Shown: positions 10,188 to 22,659, numbered from the stretch's first letter. The stretch is 64,000 nucleotides of DNA from Ypsolopha sequella (GCA_934047225.1 OW203989.1:13119977-13183976), one strand, 5' to 3'. The notes: generated from the sequence alone by a model not told the origin. Numbers and translations: made by a program.

Positions 10188-11504
10188 CTAGCTGACCCGG
10201 CGAACTTCGTTCCGCCTAACAGTCTAATAATATCGTGTTAACTTTAGTTAAACTTAATTTAGGATTTCATTAAGGTAATAACATTAATACAACTTTTTTT
10301 GCAAATACAGAAATGTTTTCTTGCTTGCCATTGCAAAAGAAGAATGGCAGGGACCCATGTAGTTTCAGTACCGTTGTTAGGCTTAGCGTAGGGTATTGAA
10401 AATATGCAGAAATAATAGTTCTTGGAATAACTAAGAAAAAAGGTAATCGCAGTATCTTTTTAAAACTTGGGGCTTAGATGTTATTTAATGATATCAAAAC
10501 ACTGTACATTAATACGTAAGGATCGAATTAATAACCAACCTCTTTTGTACTTTGCCGTAAATGCAAATGTCATCTGTCATTTCACAGAGAGTGGCTGCCA
10601 GCAACTCAGGTGAATGAAACTCTTGGTTTAAGGCCCTTAATACCGCAAAATGGCCATTTATGGCCAAACCAAAAATATTTAAAAAATGTATTATGGATTA
10701 TCAACTCTAGGACAACATATGCAACATTTTTCTTTTTCGTACCACCAAAACTTCTATATGAAAAATTGTTTCAACTGAATGGTGTTTTTGGCTTGAATTT
10801 TCTACTGCTCCTAAGCGGCTTAGGCGATTTAATTCATTTATGCTTTGATAAATAGATAAACTTGATAGCTATAAATATAACATAGAATTATTTTCTCCTA
10901 TTTCGCCCTTTCAAGGACGCAGCGAGCGTCGTAACAGCCACCACGCATTGTGCACTGATTTGAACGTTATTTCAATGTCGTTTCCGTCGATATTCGTACA
11001 GACAAACGTCGAGCTGCTAATTTGGCGACGGTAATCGCCTTAAACTCTTTCTACTTCTTTCGTCCAAGGCCAGCAATGACGTTTGACGTAAGACAATAAT
11101 AGTGAGTGGCTATTATAGATCTATTATACGTTTCTTTATTGCTACTGAGATATTACGAATCGCGTTTTGTTACCACCATAGATTGATTTTACTTATTTTT
11201 GTTCCCGAAGTTCTAAAAATATATTGTAAACTGAAATATTACACTCCAAACTTGACCTTTATAACACAGAGAAACTTGAGTCTCCAACGATGTCTTATTA
11301 GCTGGGTACTGAGCCTGCCATTCTTCTTTAGATGTTAAGTATTCACTTAGTACACATACCAGGTATTGGGTTATTTATACATCTTGAGCCTAATAGTTAG
11401 GTACCTAATACATTAACAATAAAAATTAAGTAAATTGTGGATTTTTTTTTACATTTTACACATTAGGCCTCTTCTCTCTAGCGCCAATATTGCGATACTG
11501 CATG

Positions 11505-12341
11505 TTAAAGCACTTTCTGATATACAACATTTTTTGTTTTGTTATCCGGCGCAAAAACAAATAAAGCTGATGGTTTGCCGACACGTGAACATGCCACATA
11601 CAATTGACCATGAGAAAAACATGCATTTTCTAGATTTAGACCACAAACACTCAAGGATTGTCCTTGTGACTTATTAATCGTCATGGCGAATGCAAGACGG
11701 ATCGGAAATTGAATTCGCTTGAACTCAAAGGGTAAATCGGTTGGGATCATCGGAATCCTCGGAATGAGAACTTCCTCACCTTTGAATTTTCCTTTGAGTA
11801 TCGTCGCGTGTATCACATTCACCATCAGTTTTCCAATCACCAAACGCGTACCGTTGCATAATTTTGGTTGGTTGAGATTTCGTAGCATGATGACTACTGA
11901 GCCAACCTTAAGTCGTAAATTATGCGGTGGTAAGCCAGGCACATCCAAGGAGTTTAAAAATTCAGTCGGATAGTTGGTAGCTTCGTCTACGTTTGTTTCA
12001 CTGTCAATAGATTTAAATGAATGCAGCGTACCAACGATTTGATTCTGAATTTCAACATTTAAGTCATCCACATCTTTGTTCTTAGCCGCCAAAATGGCTC
12101 GCTCACTCAACCATTTATTGTTTTTGTGGTTAGCAATGATGTTCGGGAACACTTGGTTGATGAGCTCGTCTTTTGATGACACGAAATTGCAAAAATTTGG
12201 AGGAAACGAAATAAATCCGTTCGATTTGTCGACAGGAACACAACCATTACCAATAGCCAGCAATTGCTTGGAGAATTCTTCAGCAGATGGATCGTTCAGC
12301 AATGTAACTCTCATGTTTTCTGTGAGCTGAAGTTTCTTCAC
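11505..12341 (-). pseudogene. Helitron helicase C-terminal domain, right copy
   Basis: Identical in all 278 residues to the frame at 7712-8548, including FAMTINKSQGQSL and LYVACSRVGKPSALF. It has the same loss of the Rep domain and Walker A region, so the internal deletion predates the duplication of the element. No activity is expected. Confidence 0.85.
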
Positions 12342-12468
12342 ATAGCGCCACAGATTTGAGGCTTTGAGGCGATTTCTTGGTCTTCTTCAGTTGATGATTC
12401 GCCCTGTTCCGCAGCCTAACTGCATTACGGCTTTGTTGGGAAATATTAGATCTTCTTGGTCGCGGCAT
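12280..12468 (-). pseudogene. Helitron Rep N-terminal fragment, right copy
   Basis: Identical to 7585-7773 (starts MPRPRRSNISQQS). It overlaps the start of the helicase remnant in another frame, as in the left copy, showing that both carry the same deletion junction. Confidence 0.6.
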
Positions 12469-12858
12469 TGTTAATTAGGTACTTCTCCAAAACAACAAAA
12501 CAATCCAACCGACCGACCGGTACATAACCTCAAGCAATCGATACGCAATACGATTTTTTTTTTTCAATTTGACGGCTGCTGGTTTGTTGTCTTTGCACTT
12601 TGAGCTGTCAAATTGCATTGCGACTGTGGTGCCACCGGTGTTTTTTTATATTTCAACAGATGGCACCACATGCTGTTTGCATTCGTAAAATTAATTAATT
12701 AATTTATTGTTATTAGATAACTTATCCGATATTTTATTACTTATTCTGCTATTCGGAGCGGAGAAGAATCCACCAAAAAAGAGATAACTAACATCGGTCC
12801 AGCCGATCTTGAGTTATAAGTGGTGTAACTAACACGACTTTGTTTTATATATTTAGAT

Positions 12859-15635
12859 TTAAGCTAAGATTTCAAATAAAACAAAAAAGACATAGTACAT
12901 TGTATGTAATTGTTTTTTGCTGGGAGAGAGTCTGTGGTCTATTGTGGTGTTATTTTATTGACAAAAAAATGTTTTTTTTTTTTTAATATTTGTTTTTTAA
13001 ATTTACGTTTTAATTTTTTTTTGCCTACCATGGAGACTATGTATAAAAAATGTCACAACTTTTGATCTATCGCAAGTAATGCAATGAAATAAAACTGTTA
13101 TAATCCTATAGAATTTATAGAATAAACGTTGCATACCAAATCAAAAACAAAACATAATCTACTACCGTTACCATAAAAATAATATCCTAAAAGATTATTT
13201 CTTTACTTTTCCGTCTTTTTTCTCAGTAATAGTCAATTTTTACAAAATAATGTCCCCGTTTTACTATACTTTTATTCCTACTTATCATTGCCTATTCCAT
13301 TATCTTTCTAACAAAAAAAAATACAACATTCTATAATAAATACAATATTTTCTACGAGCGGTTAACCAAAGGCACTGCGCTCGCGTCCCATAAAAAGATA
13401 CACAGGTGGAGTATAATTTCAAGACAAAAAAAAAATTAAAATGAAAATTTTTCTTTGTTTTTGTCGATATATTTAGATCTAGTTTCACTCACTTTCGGAT
13501 GTGCACTTGTACGAATGACACACTATATATTTGATGGTGTATTTGTAAATTTTATATAAAACTTAATTTTGTTTTTAATTTCTTAATTATGAATTTCCTA
13601 AGGCCGACAAGAAAACTGCAATTTTCGGATTTATAAAACAACTAAAAGCAGAAAAATACACTTGCTTCCAAAATGATAGTAAAATAATTATATTGTACGG
13701 TTCTAGTATAGTCTAGACTATTTTTTTCTTTTTGCCCCGTTACATATCTTTGGAAAAGTGGTTCAGTATTATCAATAAAAGCAGCCGTTTTACACACTGA
13801 AGGTATTGACGAATTAATAAGAAATAGAATCATTTGTTTCTCAATACTAATTAACATAGACAATTAGTCAGAATATTTACGAAAGGAAAAAACAACTAAT
13901 TAACGTATCTGGCTGACAACAGTCATTGTTTATTTTTGCACAAAAGAAAACTGCCTCGGGGAAACTTTTTTGTTCTTTTTTGTTTTATTTTTTGGTAGGA
14001 TTCGTTTTTTTATCTTAGTTACCCCGTAAAAAGTATTTATAAACATTTTCTGCTAGAAATGACATATCCAACTTGTATACTCAATTTTTTGCAAAATATT
14101 TAGAAACCATAGCAAAAATTTATTTCACACAGCATCAAATTTAATGTTATGAACATAAATTCACTTGTACTATCCCACAAATTTATTTTGAACTTCCCGA
14201 CCGGTTTCGCCTTTATGGCATTATCAAAGGAATTATTACATGATCTTAATTACATAATAAATAGTTTTCATCAGTCAGTTCGATCAATGACACCGTTTGT
14301 ATCCCTGTGGGATATATAAACTTCTGTTCATAATGTATTCTAAGTTCCACCAAGTGCCAACAATCAACACTTCAAATTTAACGATAAATAAATATTTAGA
14401 AGAAAAAAATATGTCTTGACAATAGCGCTCTTTATGTGAAAGTAAATTTAAATATAATCTTACCCCTTCTCACACTTGTAAACTCAGAACACAACATTGT
14501 ACTACCTAGCTTAAGGTGGGTTAAAATTTAAATAAACATATCATAACGACATTTAAACTCGAGGGGTTGTCAGTTAAGTTTCCGAGTGTGGGCTGTCACC
14601 TCCTGGTGTAACACCTCTCATAACAACCTCTTTTCACAGAAGATTTAAACATCACAATGAGATGGGGAGTAAATGGAATCTTGTATATTTTCTTTTTACA
14701 AATGCGTGAACGAGCAAATTTAGGCTCCTGGTATATTCTGAGTCGAATAGAATATTTCGAGTTGAATAGGATATTGGTAAGCAGATCAGGGTACAAAAGC
14801 CTGTATCACAGCGAGGCCTCAAACTGAATGCAAATTGTACGGCGATGACAGATGGGGCCGAAAACAAGTGAATATGATTTTCTTTGTCATGACATATTAT
14901 TAAAGAAAAAGCTCAGACATGTATACAAACATATATAGAAAGTCCACTCTTTAAAAATTAAAAATATTGACGTCTTTGAAAAGGAATTAAACAAATTATA
15001 TAAAACTTTCAGAGTACTTCAAATAGGAGAGTTTCAAACTTTTGTACAGTCGTTTATTTTATTTGATTTATTTATTAGTATTAAAACAATAAAAACACGT
15101 TTTCAGTTGACATATTTTGGCTCACGGTATAGGGCCATCATCAGTGGAATGTTGAATATTGTGTTGCATTCGAATCGAAATATATCGAGTAAAAACGGTT
15201 ATTTTTTTTTATTTACAATCCCCTATCATCTTTCTTTACAGGATGTATACTAATGCGATAGGGAAGGTAACATTAATAACAACATTATACAATACTATGA
15301 GATACAAATACACAATTTTTAAAGTTATAACTTTTACTTAAGATTAATACTTAGTATGGCCTTTGTGAATATATACGTATCTTTATTGTTTTACTATTAA
15401 TAAATAAACCAAAGATGCTTAATGTATGCTAGCTTAAGGATAACACTTAATTCACAAGTAATTCATTTTGTTAGTTAGTTCTTGGTTAATTTGTTAAAAT
15501 TTAAGTTAGTATTATAAAATCTTCGTTTTATTTTTATTTTTTGCTGTATTTTTTTGGCAAATAACTCCGTTTTCTTTCTTTCAAAGAAATAAATAAAGCT
15601 TAAACATATTTATTAACATTTTTACAGTCGTGGAA
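12859..15635. other. AT-rich non-coding stretch
   Basis: No gene or complete element is recognised in about 2.8 kb. There is a weak fragment near 15100-15150 (TTTCAGTTGACATATTTTGGC and GGGCCATCATCAGTGG) of a kind often seen in lepidopteran repeats. Poly-T and poly-A runs are frequent. Confidence 0.4.
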
Positions 15636-15760
15636 CATCAATGATGATGGTCTCACGCTACGATGCACACGGCTACGGCGACTACTGCTGGCAGGAGCGT
15701 ACTTTCGACTTTTGCGCTCCGGGCAAATATATTTGGCCACCCCTTTTATTGGTTCAAACA
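15636..15760 (+). other. GC-rich exon-like island, unassigned
   Basis: After TTAACATTTTTACAG, a possible splice acceptor, about 120 bp are far richer in GC than the surroundings. One frame reads SRYDAHGYGDYCWQERTFDF, followed by CAPGKYIWPP; a second frame is open too. No protein family is recognised and no donor site is evident. A copy of the TTTTTCAATGCA element follows 13 bp later. It could be an exon remnant or repeat material. Confidence 0.25.
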
Positions 15761-15772
15761 AAAATAACAATA

Positions 15773-16131
15773 TAGTAGTTTATGCTACTAGGGCGAAAAG
15801 GAATAAATTACGAGGACGATTTAACGTAACCGAGTAATTTATTGCTCTTACGCCCGTGTATCATACTACGTTTTTCAATAAATAGTGTGAGAAAATAAAA
15901 CAACAATAATCTTGTGAACTTTAAATTATGATTGGCTCAAAAGGATCCAGAGCCATTAAACAGTGGAAAAAAGTATAACATTTATGGTACACAGGAAAGG
16001 CTGCAGGTTAGCCAACCATTGTAAATAAATTAAAAAAATAATACTAATAAAGCCCTACGGCAAAATAAACGACTATCTGTTCGGTTTTGATGCATAAAAA
16101 GTCGGCCTTTACGAGCACTTGCATTGAAAAA
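15773..16131 (+). repeat. TTTTTCAATGCA element, copy C
   Basis: About 359 bp, starting AGTAGTTTATGCTACTAGGG and ending CACTTGCATTGAAAAA. The hairpin and the inner TTTTTCAAT...ATTGAAAAA-bounded segment are both present, as in copy B. No coding capacity. Confidence 0.7.
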
Positions 16132-16329
16132 AAGTTTACGGTCTAAATGTGAGAATTTTATTAAAAAATTTACCTCTAACTCAGTACCAAAAGAATCAGT
16201 GACTTCGGTAAAATCTAAACTGAGAAAGATCGCTCTGCACTACAGTTCGTAACAGAAGTGCACAGGGGCATTCTTAGTGCTAGGTCAGTGTATGGAAATA
16301 ATTCCCGTTTGTAACTTTTGTTTCCGAAT

Positions 16330-16712
16330 GATTGGGAAAAACCCGCTTTTTTCAAATTAATCGAAACAGAACACTTAAATTCAAAATTCACTAAATAAAT
16401 ATTCAACAAAACCATTATTACCTATGTATTGTGTATGTTGCCACCCCAAAGTTTCCATTCGTTACTGTAAATTAGAATTTTAAAGTTTTTAATCTTAAAA
16501 TTCTAGTTTACAGAAATACTAAATCTTTACCAGAATTACCAAATTTACCAATGAAAATTTTGCGATGACAGTTCACACAATACAATACATAGGTAATAAG
16601 GTTTTGTTGAATAACTATTAAGCAAATTTTGTTATTGAAGTGTTCTTTTTCGATTAATTAGAAAAAGGCGGTTTATTAACAATCCGGCTGCTAAACCGCT
16701 CTTAAAGCACAC
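16330..16712. repeat. Palindromic foldback MITE (AAGAGCGGTT family)
   Basis: The left arm (about 16330-16497) and right arm (about 16498-16712) are imperfect reverse complements. Shared landmarks are the TTAATCGAAACAGAACACTT block, the AACAAAACC...ATTACCTATGTATTG block and TAAATTAGAATTTTAAA at the centre. The right end, AACCGCTCTTA, is the family terminus. Single arms of the same family lie at 2155-2350, 37884-38040 and 40199-40390. Confidence 0.7.
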
Positions 16713-18076
16713 AAACTTTTCAGCCTTTAAGGCGCTTCTCTGAGATTTTAAAAATACACTTAAACACTCGTCTTTAAAATCGTCTGAAATAAATTTTGGG
16801 TATTCAGCTTGTCATTTAGTTTTTATATCGTCCACATTTCAAACTTCTTGCAGATCGGGTGATTATAGGGATTTTTTCCTAATTTATGTTCTGCGAAAAG
16901 TCGGTCACATATATCGATTTCATAAGTACTTCTCTAGACTTTCTCTACCAGCCTCCTCAAACGAATTAAAGTTTCATATAAATTGAACACAATACTGAGG
17001 TCGGTGTCCACGGTTTGCAGAGTTTTGCTTATATTGTTATTTTTAAGTATAATATAAATTTTAATTTGTATATATTTTTTTTACTATTCACATGATCATG
17101 TTAGGCTACCTTTTTTGCTTTATATACGTCTACCTATGGAAACTTTACTGTTCTCCACGTTTCTTTATTTGTATTACCGTTATATATTTTGTACAGTGTG
17201 TTTCCTTCAAATAAATAAAAATAACCCGCCACTGCTTCGACATCAAAGCTATTGTAAGGACTCTAGGACTCTAATTTAGATATTCACCCTGTCGCTTCAT
17301 TTCGGGTATGATTTTTTCTATAAAACTATTTTCTATTGATTTAGCGTCGCTGTCACTGGATTCCAATTTTTATTCTCACAATCTCGGCAAGAGTCGCGGC
17401 CGGCAAATTTTAAATGTAATGTAATGGTAGTTTTATAATGCGTTATGATATGAATAAGCAAATTTATGTTGTGTAAAAGTGATCCGTGGGCCGTCCCCAT
17501 AAAACGGCCGCCCCGGGCACTTGCCCTATTTGCCCTAAGGAAGAGACAGCCCTGACTGCTGGTATGTTGGGCTTGGTTTGCCCGGATGTGGCTGACGTAA
17601 TCAATCTTGGTACTTAGTTTGATGTATAGCCAAATTCATACTAACGACTCAAATAGCCAACATTTGTTTAGCCAGCATCCAACAATGTGTCTATCTGCTA
17701 TGTCTTTCGAATTTTACTTTTGAGATTAGTACGTCTATTTTAAATAAAACCTGCCAAGTGCAAGTGGAAATCACGCACCAAGGGTTCCGTTAAAATATGT
17801 TGTATGTCGATGTTTTTTTCACTACCGCCATCTATATTAGAGTTTTGAAAGTACATTTTATCAAGCATTTCTTAACCGGTTTTTTTCCTGTAATCTTTGT
17901 TTTATAATTTTTACTCGTTTAGTTTCGGAGTTATGGAGAAAAATTTCGGATCCAAATCCCGGTTCAAAGCCCTTCACATCCAGATTTATTATATAAAATA
18001 ATTGTTATTATACTGCAATGATATAATGTTAATCGTATCTCCTTACGATGGAAGAATTGCAAAAATAAAGAAATGA
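16713..18076. other. Non-coding stretch with repeat fragments
   Basis: A fragment at about 17755-17800 (GCCAAGTGCAAGTGG and AAGGGTTCCGTT) belongs to the 'GGGTTCCGTACC' family. A short GC-rich segment at 17480-17560 (CGGCCGCCCCGGGCACTTGC) looks like another repeat. No gene is recognised. Confidence 0.4.
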
Positions 18077-18418
18077 CAGTGGGCAAACTTGTATGGAAGT
18101 TGGTCCAAGCGCCGCCATGATTAAGATGTATGTTAAATAAAAGGATATAATGTAGTCCTCAAGCAAGCAGAACTCCATCAAAATAAAAATCTAAAAATAA
18201 AGTAAAATGTATTGGTTAACATTGTTATATTTGCAATAACTTTCGTCGGGGCCTAGTGTTTACTACAAGAAGTGGAGTACAGGAAGTTGTAAAACATAAT
18301 TAGTCATATCTTGAAATCTCGAATAGATTTTGATGGGCATCTGCTTGCTTGAGAACTACATTATGTCCTTTCATTTAAAATATGATCTTGGCGGTGCTTG
18401 AACCGAATTCGCCCACGG
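18077..18418. repeat. Foldback MITE, GTGGGC termini
   Basis: Arms at about 18077-18187 and 18325-18418 are inverted copies: GTGGGCAAACTTGTATGG pairs with a diverged end GCGGTGCTTGAACCGAATTC...GCCCAC, and the inner block CTCAAGCAAGCAGAACTCC pairs with GGGCATCTGCTTGCTTGAG. The spacer is about 135 bp. No coding content. Confidence 0.65.
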
Positions 18419-19964
18419 TAATTTACTTCTAAAACAGTTTCAAAATATGAAACGGAAGACTTTGAGAGTTTATTTTAAATAATAATCATACAGAAATAAA
18501 TGAATTCATATCAAAAAGTACTTACCACACCACATAAGAAATAATAACTGCTTCATTTTGTTACACAGCTTTTCTAAACGCTGCTTTCTCCGGATTTCAT
18601 TTTTTGTCCTCAGTAAACACCAATTTTAAAATATATACGGCACTGGATTTTTTTCCTTCCTTTTCACACATTTTAAAAACTTTAATTCCTAACCAACATT
18701 TCTTTTTTTTTTATTAGTTACTATTTCGCTTTCGTAACCGACACTCTTTTAATTTACAAACCGTCGACCGTATCGTATTCTATTTTCAAATGCCACGCTA
18801 AACTTAAAACGCGCATCCCGTGAGGCGGCTCTACGACGAATGTCCTTGATTATCGCCTGTCATGCGCAGAAAGTACACCCCCAAAGGGTCCTTAAGTGGA
18901 TTAAGTTTTTAAAGGTTTTCACTCCAATGGGCTTAGAAAACCGGCCATCGTTTTAATCTTTACATAGTTTGCGTATCTCGACAACCATGTGTAAAGATAT
19001 ACTCCTTAGGAATTAGCAATCACGTACACTTTCTAAATTTTATTTGATGCGGGGATTGTATAATCAAGACATTTAATGAGAAATTTGTAAGTACCTCCTT
19101 CATAATTTCTAGCTGCTTTACCAGGAGAGCTTATAGGTATCGCGAAGAGGTTTGTTGCTACCCAAACTACTTTTATCTACGTGCCTACTTATTTGTCTTT
19201 AATCCTAGCTTCATCCCTCTCGAGGTATAAAGCTAGGATTAAAGAGTGAGAGAGAGCACTATATCACATGCTATTGAGCTCGATATGGTTTGCTATGCCA
19301 TAGACTACCAGTAGGCCTACCATGAATTTGGGTCTCGATACTTTACGGCTGCAAATACCTATACAATCAAGCAAGTCCAAAACGCAAATGGATAAGCCGA
19401 GAACTATCTCCGCTGCTTCTTTTTTTTTTTGTTTATGGCTTACCCTTGTTTTAACCTTATTAACTATCTTGTTACATTCGCGATACTCTTCTGACCTCCT
19501 ACAATGTTATACAAAGTCTGCCAAACATAAGCTGAGCTGAAATATTTACCTGACATTATTATATTTTTTATAATTTTTCCATACCCATTAAATATATATG
19601 TTGTTAATACTATTTATTTACATTTATATTTATGTATTTTTCAAACAATATTGTAATTTTGTATATTTAAAAAAGCAGCATTTTGTATTTTATCATTGTT
19701 TATTGTCATTTAAACTACCCTCGTATAATTTCATTAATACACCTTTCATACCTTTCTGTCCCATAAGGTTACCTGGAAGATATTGCTATTAGCAGTATAT
19801 GTATTATATATTTTTATTATAAATTATTAAATTATTATCATTTCAGGGTTAGCTACACTACATAGTAAATAAAAGTTGGTAATACACGTAAAACATTTAA
19901 AAACTGAGCTTATTTCAACCATTGCCATGTTTTTGTTAAACAAATACAAGTTTATACCGTCAGC
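18419..19964. other. AT-rich non-coding stretch
   Basis: No gene or complete element is recognised. A short inverted pair, TTTAATCCTAGCTT (19198) and AAGCTAGGATTAAAG (19231), forms a hairpin with a loop of about 20 bp. Confidence 0.4.
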
Positions 19965-20335
19965 GGTGGCGATAGCTCAGGCATTAGAACACTGGCCTCT
20001 CAATCTTGAGACCCAGGTTCGACCCCAAGTCGCACCAATGAGTTTTTTGGAATTTATTTGCATATAGTATCTATATTACGTAATACTCGTACTTACCACT
20101 TGCTGAACGGTGAAGGAAAACATCGTGAGGAAACCTGCATGCTCTTAAAAGCGTAAATTTGTGCCCGATCTCATCGTTCATCACGTTGGGACGAAATAAT
20201 CGTCGGTGAAACGCGAGTGTACCGAGTGTGGACTGTGACTTGCATTTCACAGTTCACAACTCGGGAACACCTCTGGGGTGTCATTACGATTCATATCGTA
20301 ACTATATGTATATGACACCTGAGTAGGTTGTGATA
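19965..20335 (+). repeat. Complete tRNA-derived SINE
   Basis: It begins with a tRNA-like head (GTGGCGATAGCTCAGGCATT as A-box region, GGTTCGACCCC as B box, ending GTCGCACCA) and a body with AATGAGTTTTTTGGAATT, TGCTGAACGGTGAAGGAAAA, CATCGTGAGGAAACCTGC and GACGAAATAATCGTCGGTGA. The A and B boxes are those of internal RNA polymerase III promoters. It is the reference for the SINE cut by the Helitron at 6985-9985. The exact 3' end is uncertain. Confidence 0.8.
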
Positions 20336-20344
20336 ACATGTTTT

Positions 20345-20885
20345 TAGGGTTCCGTACCTAAAAGGTACGAAAGGAACCTTTATGGTGAGACTCCGTTGTC
20401 CGTCCGTCTGTATGTCACAGCTTTATAACTTTAGCACTGTTAAAGATAAAGACATGAAATTTGGCACAAAAATAGCATTAATTTGCCCACATATCACAAT
20501 GTAAAAAAATATACATAAAATTTGAAAGTGTTTCAAATATTCCCAAAACAAAAGTGAGAAAAATTAAAAATATTATCCTAAAAATACAATATGGGTATCA
20601 AATTATAGATATTAAAAACCTGATTGTAAAACATATACTTTTATTATATTTACTGGCACTGGTTTCTTTAAAATCTTTAAAAAAAAAAACATAAATATTT
20701 ATGTCTCCTGGTAGACCGAGAAATGTGAAAAAAAACATGGTAATATGACATGTGTTTACGTAAAGATTACAGGAAAAATAAAGCGTTAGAGTAATTCTGA
20801 AAAAAAAAATGAAAAAATTAAATTTATCATCCACAATACGGAACCCGAGGTACGCAAGTCTAACTCGCACTTGGCTGATTTTTTT
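20345..20885 (+). repeat. GGGTTCCGTACC-family repeat, copy 1
   Basis: It starts with AGGGTTCCGTACCTAAAAGG and ends with ATACGGAACCCGAGGTACGC plus CTAACTCGCACTTGGCTGAT, so the two ends carry GGTTCCGTA and TACGGAACC in inverted orientation. Copies of about 290-770 bp occur at 24992-25757 and 30530-30815. This is a very common non-coding repeat type in moths. No coding content. Confidence 0.65.
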
Positions 20886-21436
20886 TTAATATTATATTAT
20901 ATACTTTATGAAATGACAAGACTTTTTAAATTATTTCTTTATTTCATCTTTCACTTTAGAAACTTATAAAAGCAAAACTAAAAGCATTAATTCCTGTCGT
21001 ATTCAGAAAGTTCACTGTAAATTGTAACATAGCGGTTTTTCCATTTTCGCAGTACATTTTTCACACTGTATGAGGTAATTTATTCCTCATATGTCACTCT
21101 TCACGCCCTTTGGGCCGCTTCCATAAAGTTTGCCTCCTTTTCGTACCACAAGGAATTTCATGTGTCAAATAATAAAAACTTTCTATCATGATCTTTATAG
21201 GAAAGTAGCTGAATTCCCATAATATTCGCGTATTGTTTTGCAAAAAATACTCCGATCGTGTGTACTTCACGCTTCTTAGTTTTATAGAGTTCGTTATCCA
21301 CTTACATTGTGTCAGGATCGTAACAAATATAAATTTGTAGTGTTTGCTTACCCTTCCGGGGGATAGCGTTTCACAAAAATGTGCGCAGTTTCGCTAAAAA
21401 CGTATTTACGTCATCGTACGAAGCAAAGACTGAGAA
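20886..21436. other. AT-rich stretch, probable SINE-related body
   Basis: No gene is recognised. On the minus strand it lies downstream of the tRNA-like sequence at 21437-21521 and may hold the body of that SINE (for example TTCGTACGATGACGTAAATA), but no second copy is in the window to define it. Confidence 0.3.
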
Positions 21437-21521
21437 ATGTATCCCTACGGGATTTGAACTGACAACCTTCATAAAAGTGGTCTAGTAGTTCAAACCACTA
21501 GACCACTGAAGCGGTCGAATT
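21437..21521 (-). repeat. tRNA-like sequence (SINE head), minus strand
   Basis: On the minus strand it reads GCTTCAGTGGTCTAGTGGTT (A-box-like, resembling tRNA-Glu-type sequence) and ends with a B box in GTTCAAATCCCGTAGGGA. The middle contains a strong extra palindrome, TGGTCTAGTGGT against ACTACTAGACCA, that is not compatible with a normal anticodon arm. It is therefore a tRNA-derived repeat rather than a working tRNA gene. Confidence 0.5.
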
Positions 21522-22099
21522 CAAAAATGCGACGGATTTCGTTCCCAAACGCACAACTTATGATTGTTTTTTTCGTTTAAAAAAAACTCATGTCATTAAC
21601 GGCATTACGCGACAATAGTTTAATGTTAAGATTCAGGCTTTTCGAACAAAGATTTGTTATTTTATCCATTACTTTGTAAATGACTAGCTTCTGCCCGCGG
21701 CTTCAAATTACATTTTTTCAGAAACAAACATTATAAGTGCTCTCACTCCCTCTGGGAGTCAAGGTGTAGTGCTCGGCCGAAAAACTTGCATGCTCAGACT
21801 ACGAACGCGCCCTGCTCGGCCTTCGGCCTCGCGGGCGCGTTCTCCGTCCTCACATGCTCGTTTTTCGGCCTCACCAGAATGCCAAACACGGGGACTCACC
21901 GATCAAAGTTTTTCCGAAAGAGTGTCAAAATCCCTATCAGTTGTCAAAAGATTTCAAATTTGAATACAGCAGCGTAATTGGCGACCCCGAATGCCCCTTG
22001 AGTTTTATGCAAATCGGAATACTTTTTTTGGACCTGTCAAAAAACTGTCAAAACTGTTTAATTTTTTTTGGTCATGTAGCCCCAGCTTGACCGATCACA

Positions 22100-22400
22100 A
22101 TAGTTGAAACCCGAACTCCCTACGATTAGCCGTTCGGGAGATATGGCCGATCAAATGTTTGGCAATTTTTTTTTTCGACTTTTTTTTTAACGTCATCTAG
22201 ATCTTGCCGAGCCCTTTTCTTAGAGTACCATGAACATGGGTATATAGCATTAGCTGTTTGGGAGATACGGGCCTGTAAAGTTTTGACACTTTCGGCGGGT
22301 AGATCTCGTCGAAACCTTTTCCTAGACACCCATCAACATGGGTCTAAGTCTAGCCGTTTGGGAGAAACAGGCCGTCAAAGTTTTCACATAAAAAAAGAAT
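22100..22400. repeat. Degenerate tandem repeat, about 100-bp unit
   Basis: Three diverged units share the phrases TAGCCGTTCGGGAGATATGG, TAGCTGTTTGGGAGATACGG and TAGCCGTTTGGGAGAAACAG, each followed by a poly-T or GTCAAAG segment and then CCCAT(C/G)AACATGGG. They lie inside the Helitron at 21684-23369. Confidence 0.6.
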
Positions 22401-22469
22401 TTTTTTTGGTACCCCGTGGTCCAACCCTTTCAACCTTCCATTCCAAAAATATTTTGCTGGGATATTGAA

Positions 22470-22555
22470 AGATATAGATAGATATATAGATAGATAGATA
22501 GATAGATGGACAGATAGATAGATAGATAGATTGTGGATATATAGATAGATAGATA
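22470..22555 (+). repeat. GATA microsatellite
   Basis: Interrupted (GATA)n / (TAGA)n run including GATAGATAGATAGATAGATG, inside the Helitron. Confidence 0.85.
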
Positions 22556-22659
22556 CCTCAAAAGGAAAAAATGGAATCCTAATAGGATCACTTGTGTGGC
22601 TGTCTGTCTGTTCGTCTGTTACAGCCGATTTGCTCTGGCACACATACTTTCAAGAATTT

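Larger units (their letters stand above)
10188..12857 (-). mobile_element. Helitron, right copy (2,670 bp), inverted
   Basis: Read on the minus strand it starts with TC at 12857 after a host A and ends in CTAG at 10188 before a host T, again with the terminal hairpin. All five longest open frames match those of the left copy residue for residue, at mirrored positions (sum 20053). Flanks differ from the left copy from the first base outside the shared A and T(A), so each copy has its own target site. The two copies face tail to tail. Confidence 0.88.

Noticed and set aside
7195..12858. The large palindrome as a pure assembly artefact
   Set aside because: The arm ends coincide exactly with Helitron TC and CTAG ends, flanks differ from the first bases outside them, and one copy splits a SINE. 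A read-level check is still the decisive test, but the sequence itself speaks for two real insertions.
21437..21521. Functional tRNA gene
   Set aside because: The B box is good, but the middle is a long extra palindrome incompatible with a normal anticodon arm.
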